This document shows positions 59,555-64,000 of a DNA stretch of 64,000 bases, one piece after another; within the stretch, counting starts at the first letter, position 1, and every line of letters starts with the position of its first letter. Origin of the DNA: Kribbella sindirgiensis (GTDB lineage: Bacteria; Actinomycetota; Actinomycetes; Propionibacteriales; Kribbellaceae). Position numbers and translations under genes: made by a program. The notes under the pieces were generated by a model that worked only from the letters and a program-made list of their open reading frames with translations, was not told where the DNA came from and made no database searches. The stretch spans positions 1 through 64,000 of the forward strand of contig NZ_SJKA01000023.1 in assembly GCF_004331435.1 (NCBI RefSeq), given 5' to 3'.

Positions 59555-60349
59555 ATGCCTGCTGACACCATCGTGCTGGTGCACGGTTTCTGGGTGACAC
59601 CGCGGAGCTGGGAGCACTGGATCAGCCACTACGAGGCGCGCGGGTTCCGCGTGCTGGCGCCGGCGTACCCGGGATTCGAGGTCGAGGTGGAGGCGTTGAA
59701 CGCCGACCCCGGGCCGATCCTGAAGGTGACCGTACCGGCCATCATCGAGCACCTCGAGTCGGTGATCCGCGAACTCGATCAGCCGCCGATCATCATCGGT
59801 CACTCGGCCGGCGGGGCGTTCACGCAGATCCTGCTCGACCACGGCTGCGGCGCCGCCGGGGTCGCGATGAACTCGGCGCCGACCGAAGGCGTCAAGGTGG
59901 TGCCGTTGTCGCAGGTGAAGTCGACGTTCCCGGTGCTGAAGAGCCCGGCGAACCGGCACAAGGCGATCCCGCTGTCCTTCGACGAGTGGAAGTACGCGTT
60001 CACGAACACGTTCGACGACGACGAGGCCCGGGCGCTGTACGAGCGGTACGCCATCCCGGCGAACGGCGGGATCCTGTGGGGCAGTGTGCTGGCGAACTTC
60101 CAGCCCGGTCACCAGGACACCTGGGTCGACTACCGCAACGACGCCCGCGCGCCGCTGCTGTTCGTCTCCGGTTCCGAGGACCACATCATGCCGCCCGAGG
60201 TCCAGCGCTCGAACGCGAAGCACTACAAGTCGAACACGATCACCGAGATCCGTGAGTACGACGGGTACGCGCATCTCCTGCCCGCGCAGAAGGGGTGGGA
60301 GCGGATCGCGGACGAGGTCCTCGACTGGGCTGTGCAGCACGCGTCGTGA
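59555..60349 (+). CDS. Alpha/beta-fold hydrolase
   Basis: The 264-residue protein has IVLVHGFWVTPRSWEHW (oxyanion), IIIGHSAGGAFTQ (nucleophile serine), FVSGSEDHIMPPEVQ (acid) and DGYAHLLPAQ (histidine). The order and spacing fit a soluble hydrolase of the haloperoxidase/esterase type. It starts at ATG after a long GGGAGGGAAGGGGA ribosome site, consistent with high expression. It overlaps the next gene by GTGA. Confidence 0.87.
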   Translation: MPADTIVLVHGFWVTPRSWEHWISHYEARGFRVLAPAYPGFEVEVEALNADPGPILKVTVPAIIEHLESVIRELDQPPIIIGHSAGGAFTQILLDHGCGAAGVAMNSAPTEGVKVVPLSQVKSTFPVLKSPANRHKAIPLSFDEWKYAFTNTFDDDEARALYERYAIPANGGILWGSVLANFQPGHQDTWVDYRNDARAPLLFVSGSEDHIMPPEVQRSNAKHYKSNTITEIREYDGYAHLLPAQKGWERIADEVLDWAVQHAS

Positions 60350-61125
60350 GCGAGGCGCGGATCACCCACATCGGCGGTCCGACGACATTGATCGAGGTCG
60401 ACGGCTGGCGGCTGCTCACCGACCCGACGTTCGACCCACCGGGCCGGCGCTACGCGTTCGGCTGGGGCTCGGCGTCCCGGAAGCTGGTGGGACCGGCGGT
60501 CGCGGTCGACGAGTTGCCACCGGTCGACGCCGTACTGCTCACACACGACCAGCACGCGGACAACCTGGACGACGCCGGGCGGGCCCTGCTGCCGTCGGTC
60601 GGGGCGGTGGTCACGACCGCGAGCGGTGCCAAGCGGCTCGGAGGCGGTGCGGTCGGGTTGCTGCCGTGGGCCGTTCACACCCTACGGCGGAGCGGCCTGC
60701 CGCCGCTGGAGATCACTGCGACGCCCTGCCGGCACGGGCCGCCGCTCAGCCGTCGGATCACCGGTGATGTCGTCGGCTTCGCTCTGCGGTGGCCGGGGCA
60801 GGAGCACGGCGTCCTGTGGATCACCGGAGACTCGGTGCTGTACGGCGGTCTGCGGCAGGTCGGCACGCGCTTCGACGTGGGTACGGTGCTGCTGCACCTC
60901 GGCGGCGTGCAGTTCGGAGTCAGCGGCCCGCTGCGGTACACGATGACCGGCGCGGACGGCGTGGAGTTGTGTTCGCTGCTCAAGCCGCGCACGGTCGTCC
61001 CGGTGCACTACGAGGGCTGGAGCCACTTCCGTCAGGGGCGTGACGGCGTCGAAGCGGCGTTCTCGACTGCGGGGCCGGAACTCAGCTGGCTCGACCTCGG
61101 AAAGCCGGGAACGGTGCTGGTCTAG
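60346..61125 (+). CDS. Metallo-beta-lactamase-fold hydrolase (UlaG/RomA-like)
   Basis: The 259-residue protein shows LLTHDQHADN, the HxHxD metal motif, ITATPCRHGPPLS as a second histidine, LWITGDSVLYGG with the metal-binding aspartate, and VPVHYEGW near the end. The layout matches UlaG-like or lactonase members of the family. The GTG overlaps the stop of the preceding hydrolase (GTGA), so the two are co-translated. It ends three bases before a convergent gene. Confidence 0.85.
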   Translation: MSEARITHIGGPTTLIEVDGWRLLTDPTFDPPGRRYAFGWGSASRKLVGPAVAVDELPPVDAVLLTHDQHADNLDDAGRALLPSVGAVVTTASGAKRLGGGAVGLLPWAVHTLRRSGLPPLEITATPCRHGPPLSRRITGDVVGFALRWPGQEHGVLWITGDSVLYGGLRQVGTRFDVGTVLLHLGGVQFGVSGPLRYTMTGADGVELCSLLKPRTVVPVHYEGWSHFRQGRDGVEAAFSTAGPELSWLDLGKPGTVLV

Positions 61126-61128
61126 GCC

Positions 61129-61383
61129 CTAGTCCTCGTTGGGGAGGGACTCGATTTCGAAGCGGAGTTGTTTGCCGGAGCGGATGCGTTCGATCGCGGA
61201 CAGGCAGGCGTCGTCGCTCATCTCGACGCCGATCTCGCCGAGCTTGTGGCGCAGCACCCGGGCCGCGTCCTCGGCGGAACGGGCGCTGGACTCGTTGATC
61301 GCCTCGATCGTGGTGGCGGTGAGCCGCTCGCGAATGTCCGGGTGCGTCTGGTGGATCTCGTGAGTGATCCGGAACTCGGTCAT
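61129..61383 (-). CDS. Small conserved protein, unknown function
   Basis: The 84-residue product is acidic and helical (MTEFRITHEIHQTHPDIRER), with no recognisable motif. It may be a small regulatory or toxin-antitoxin type protein, but there is no partner. It is convergent with the metallo-hydrolase gene. Confidence 0.55.
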   Translation of the reverse strand: MTEFRITHEIHQTHPDIRERLTATTIEAINESSARSAEDAARVLRHKLGEIGVEMSDDACLSAIERIRSGKQLRFEIESLPNED

Positions 61384-61444
61384 CGCGCTCTCCCTGGTGC
61401 TCCCCGCGCCGATTTGTGCACCCCCAAGACTAGTGCGCCGGACC

Positions 61445-61933
61445 TCAGCCGAGGACTCGCTGAACGAAACTCTCCAGGCGAGTCGCGAGACGTTCCGCCC
61501 GTACGTCCGGACCGGCTGTTTCGCCCTGCGGCAGGTCGAGTTCCTTCAGGCCGCGGATGTACAGCGAGCAGGCCAGGTCGGCGCAGATGTACATGCCGAC
61601 CGTGTTGCCCTCCCGCCCGGCCGAACCCGCCCGCCGGGCCACGAACAGCGCGACGTCGCTGACGTGGTGCGCGGTGTTGCACAGGTCGCACAGTCCGGCG
61701 AACCGGCGCGCGGCGCCCGACGTCTGCGTGCTGACCGCGATCCCGGTGACACCCGACTCCCGTCGTACGACGAGGTACCCGCGGTTCGGCGCCTTGCCGT
61801 CGCGCCAGCCGAGGAAGTCCAACGGCTCCCAGTCCAGCTCCGCGAACCTCGCCGGCAGCGCCATCGCCTTGACCTGGCTCTTGGACGAATTGACGAACGA
61901 GCGCCTGATGTCCTCGGCGCTGAGCGGTTCCAC
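61445..61933 (-). CDS. FBP-domain (EF-G-binding protein C-terminal type) zinc-binding protein
   Basis: The 162-residue protein has the treble-clef pattern of the FBP family: FAELDWEPLDFLGWRDGKAP, LCDLCNTAHH and YICADLACSLYIRG with two cysteine pairs that bind zinc. Relatives bind elongation factor G and influence fusidic-acid response. The GTG at 61933 is preferred because CGGAGGACC lies just upstream, over a GTG eight codons earlier. Confidence 0.8.
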   Translation of the reverse strand: MEPLSAEDIRRSFVNSSKSQVKAMALPARFAELDWEPLDFLGWRDGKAPNRGYLVVRRESGVTGIAVSTQTSGAARRFAGLCDLCNTAHHVSDVALFVARRAGSAGREGNTVGMYICADLACSLYIRGLKELDLPQGETAGPDVRAERLATRLESFVQRVLG

Positions 61934-62086
61934 GACGGTCCTCCGATCCTCGACCACACATGAGACAAGGCGGGCCGCGCGCGGCGCAAGCGGATTTGGG
62001 ACACGCCGGGGCGGAGTGGACTTCCGAGCGTTAAGGGTGAACTCTGTACTATCTAAACTTCAACTACCTTTCTGGAGGAATCCGCG

Positions 62087-62638
62087 ATGTCCAGCGAGTA
62101 CGCCGCCCTCAGCGGTGACTACACCCTCGACGCCTCCCACACCCGGATCGGCTTCAGCGCCCGGCATGCGATGGTGACCAAGGTTCGGGGCGCGTTCGAC
62201 GAGTTCGAGGGCTCGTTCCACATCGACGGCGAGAACCCGGCGAACTCGTCCGGGAAGGTGACGATCCAGGCGAAGAGCATCAACACGCGCAACAGCCAGC
62301 GCGACGAGCACCTGCGCAGCAACGACTTCCTCGCGATGGACGAGAACCCGGAGATCACGTTCGTGTCGACCGCGGTGAAGGCGGCCGGCGACGCCGAGTT
62401 CGTGGTGACCGGTGACCTGTCGATCCGCGGCGTCACCAAGTCGGTCGACGTCACCTTCGAGTACACCGGCGCGGCGACCGACCCGTTCGGCAACCAGCGG
62501 GTCGGCCTCGAGGGCTCGGTCGTGATCAACCGCAAGGACTTCGGCGTCAGCTGGAACGCGGCGCTCGAGGGCGGCGGCGTCCTGGTCAGCGAGAAGGTCA
62601 CGCTGGAGCTCGAGGTCTCGGCGATCAAGAACGCCTGA
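62087..62638 (+). CDS. YceI-family polyisoprenoid-binding-like protein
   Basis: The 183-residue protein has GDYTLDASHTRIGFSARHAM, LRSNDFLAMDENPEITFVST and GDLSIRGVTKSVDVTF, typical of the YceI lipocalin-like barrel that binds isoprenoid chains. It lacks a signal peptide, unlike many relatives, so it is probably cytosolic. It starts at ATG after CTGGAGG. An AT-rich promoter stretch (ACTATCTAAACTTCAACTA, 62047-62065) precedes it and resembles the operator of MarR-type regulators. Confidence 0.9.
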   Translation: MSSEYAALSGDYTLDASHTRIGFSARHAMVTKVRGAFDEFEGSFHIDGENPANSSGKVTIQAKSINTRNSQRDEHLRSNDFLAMDENPEITFVSTAVKAAGDAEFVVTGDLSIRGVTKSVDVTFEYTGAATDPFGNQRVGLEGSVVINRKDFGVSWNAALEGGGVLVSEKVTLELEVSAIKNA

Positions 62639-62653
62639 CAGAGAACAAGCGCC

Positions 62654-62691
62654 GGGGACTTGGGACAGCTCATGCGCTGTTCCAAGTCCCC
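62654..62691. terminator. Strong hairpin between convergent genes
   Basis: Arms 62654-62669 and 62676-62691 (core GGGGACTTGG) pair over 16 bases with one G-T wobble and a 6-base loop. It lies after the YceI gene and before the convergent nuclease gene. Confidence 0.82.
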
Positions 62692-62741
62692 GCGGCCTGT
62701 TCTGGGTTCCGGGCGCGGATGCCGGGCGGCGGGTGCGTGGG

Positions 62742-63230
62742 TCAGGCGTGGCGGGTGGTTTGCTGGAGGAGCGACTCGACGGCCTGGCGGAGTTCGGTGT
62801 CGTGGTGCGGGCCGGACCAGACCAGGATGCGGCCCTTGTCGCCGAGCTTGGTGCTGATCAGGTCGCGCGCGGGCGTGGGGTCGCCCTGGTTCACCAGTAC
62901 GACGAGACGCCGGCCGTCGCGCTGCAGCCGGTCGAGCAGTGGCGGGAGGGTCGAGCCGCGGAACAGGCCGGGGTCGCTCTTGACCTTCGTCTCGATCATC
63001 ACGCCGCGGCCGCGGACCACCAGCAGGAAGTCGGCGCGGTCCCGGGTGAACTCGCGGTCGTGGTAGATCCGCGCCTTCGGCCACAGGCGTTGCAGCGCCG
63101 CGTCGACCTCGGCGTCGTACCGCGCCGAGAGCCGGCTGATCCTGGAACTGGTACCTCGCGGCCGGAACGATTCCGGCGTACGGCGGCGGCTGCGGAACGG
63201 CAGCCAACGCCCGATACTCGTGTCGATCAT
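62742..63230 (-). CDS. PD-(D/E)XK nuclease-like protein
   Basis: The 162-residue protein has a basic N-terminus and then RADFLLVVRGRGVMIETKVK, in which the aspartate and the ETK pair make a PD-(D/E)XK-type active site like that of NERD or Holliday-junction-like nucleases. No partner domain is seen. The ATG at 63230 lies 20 bases from the left end of a palindromic element. The role may be in repair or defence; the substrate is unknown. Confidence 0.68.
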   Translation of the reverse strand: MIDTSIGRWLPFRSRRRTPESFRPRGTSSRISRLSARYDAEVDAALQRLWPKARIYHDREFTRDRADFLLVVRGRGVMIETKVKSDPGLFRGSTLPPLLDRLQRDGRRLVVLVNQGDPTPARDLISTKLGDKGRILVWSGPHHDTELRQAVESLLQQTTRHA

Positions 63231-63249
63231 CGGTGGACCCCTCGACCCG

Positions 63250-63412
63250 GGGCGTGTCTCCCGGTCCCACGCCTACTGCGGGGCACTCGGCACGGCACCT
63301 CGCCGCACGGGTGCGAAGGCCACGATGCTCCGCATCGAGACCTTCGCCCCCGCACGCCGATGCACCGCACCGAGCACCTCCTCGCGACGGCGTGGGACCG
63401 GGAGACACGCCC
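63250..63412. mobile_element. MITE-like element with 24-bp perfect terminal inverted repeats
   Basis: The 163-base element has perfect terminal repeats (63250-63273 and 63389-63412, outer ends GGGCGTGTCTCCCGG). The inner part also folds: GCGAAGG...CCTTCGC and CGATGC-TCC-GCATCG form a central hairpin. It encodes no protein. A diverged half copy lies at 55484-55569. I see no clear target duplication. It is best read as a non-autonomous insertion element mobilised by a transposase encoded elsewhere. Confidence 0.65.
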
Positions 63413-63503
63413 AGTCCGGCACTTGTCAGTGAGTCTGCCCGGGCCGGCGCGGGGGAATCCGGAGGCCGCGCAATCGTGATCCCACTGCCATAAAGCTGGG
63501 GGT

Positions 63504-64000
63504 TCAGCAGGCGTTCGGGGTGGTGGTGCCGCCGTCGACGATCCAGCGGGACTGCTGGTTGAGGACGCGCATCTGGTCGAGCCAGCGGGTCGGGGTGGTG
63601 TTCGGGAGGACGCCGCGACCACGGGCGTTCACAGTGCGGGCCGCCGAGGTGTCGTAGCAGGCACTGACGATGACGCCGTTCGCAGCCAGCGTGCGCTTGG
63701 CCCAGAGCACCTTGGTGTTGCCGGTGTTGCGCAGCTTGCGGGTCCGGAAGTACTTCGCCTGCGCGCTGATCGCCTGGAACATCGCGGGCGTCATCACCGG
63801 CTCGAGTTGCTTGGTCTTGCCGCCGCCGCTGCGCATCATCACGTCGAGCGCGACGCGGTACGAGTAGTACGCGTTCAGTACGGGGTCGTCGGAGCCGACC
63901 GCCTCGTCGGTGGTCGTGGTCCGAGCCGCCTTGTGCGCCGGTGGGGCTGCCGCGGCGACATTGCTGTCGGTCTCGTTGCCGCAGCCGGGGAGCAGCAAAA
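63504..64000 (-). CDS. Probable lipoprotein, start beyond the right edge
   Basis: At least 164 residues are visible on the minus strand. Near the edge LLLPGCGNETDS gives a probable lipobox with the modified cysteine, followed by an Ala/Thr/Pro linker and a folded domain (AYYSYRVALDVMM, AISAQAKYFRTRK, WLDQMRVLNQQSRW). Family is not recognised, but the pattern resembles small secreted proteins of the SnoaL/NTF2-like kind in actinobacteria. The true start lies outside the window. Confidence 0.65.
   Translation of the reverse strand, partial: LLLPGCGNETDSNVAAAAPPAHKAARTTTTDEAVGSDDPVLNAYYSYRVALDVMMRSGGGKTKQLEPVMTPAMFQAISAQAKYFRTRKLRNTGNTKVLWAKRTLAANGVIVSACYDTSAARTVNARGRGVLPNTTPTRWLDQMRVLNQQSRWIVDGGTTTPNAC

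Noticed and set aside
62639..62741. Structured RNA gene in the hairpin between YceI and the nuclease gene
   Set aside because: The simple hairpin with short loop between convergent genes is fully explained as a terminator.
63231..63503. Minus-strand protein frames running through the MITE region
   Set aside because: The translations (for example AEHRGLRTRAARCRAECPAV) arise only because both element copies share DNA; no start site or conserved product is evident.
1..64000. tRNA or rRNA genes
   Set aside because: No cloverleaf-like sequence with a TTCGA-type T-loop and matching acceptor arms, and no rRNA signature, was noticed on either strand by eye; a tRNAscan-SE run would be decisive.

Overview
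The window is one contiguous, very GC-rich stretch of actinobacterial chromosome. Dense gene packing, frequent 4-base ATGA/GTGA overlaps, many GTG and TTG starts, an F420-type luciferase-like oxidoreductase, a mycothiol-linked DinB-like protein, an AfsR-type BTAD regulator and MalF/MalG permeases without a local ATPase all point to a soil actinomycete. The gene set looks most like Kribbella or a near relative in the Propionibacteriales, but that is inference. I saw no rRNA, tRNA or CRISPR array.

Left part (1-13.3 kb): the edge of an IS630-type transposase, a membrane/beta-propeller protein probably cut at its 5' end by that element, an epoxide hydrolase divergent from a WYL regulator, a DesK-type two-component pair, small membrane proteins, a secreted hydrolase coupled to an EamA exporter with a divergent LysR regulator, and a RibD/DHFR-like reductase.

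Carbohydrate cluster (12.5-22.8 kb): hydroxypyruvate isomerase, two different GHL6-type putative glycoside hydrolases, tartronate-semialdehyde reductase, a binding-protein sugar importer (no ATPase), a D-2-hydroxyacid dehydrogenase and a GntR/FCD regulator. The genes on the plus strand are tightly coupled and look like one catabolic unit ending in glycerate/hydroxypyruvate chemistry. The substrate is unknown.

Middle (23-33 kb): a berberine-bridge-type flavoprotein, two related small proteins, a stress-like operon (FMN reductase, DHFR-like protein, mycothiol-dependent isomerase-like protein) divergent from a BTAD/NB-ARC/TPR regulator, and a rare fusion of an LLM oxidoreductase with a hemerythrin domain.

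Conflict and repair region (33-53 kb): an RHS polymorphic-toxin gene broken by a -1 frameshift, its C-terminal toxin and an overlapping immunity gene, then eroded orphan-immunity-like genes. Next come a LysE exporter, an AddA/AddB-like helicase-nuclease pair, and the most interesting locus: an FtsK/EccC-like ATPase with one intact and two apparently degenerate ATPase modules, a coiled-coil membrane protein, a WXG100-like small helical protein, a helical-N-terminus toxin with a CdiA-type PD-(D/E)XK nuclease tail, and an overlapping immunity candidate. It reads as a minimal type VII-like toxin export module without EccB, EccD, EccE or MycP.

Right part (53-64 kb): small unknown proteins, an SDR epimerase, a permuted NlpC/P60-like protein, a DnaQ-TerB-BRCT exonuclease next to pyrE, an AraC regulator, hydrolases, an FBP-domain protein, YceI, a PD-(D/E)XK nuclease and the edge of a lipoprotein gene. 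A 163-bp MITE-like palindromic element at 63.25 kb has a half copy at 55.5 kb that abuts a metallophosphoesterase gene remnant.
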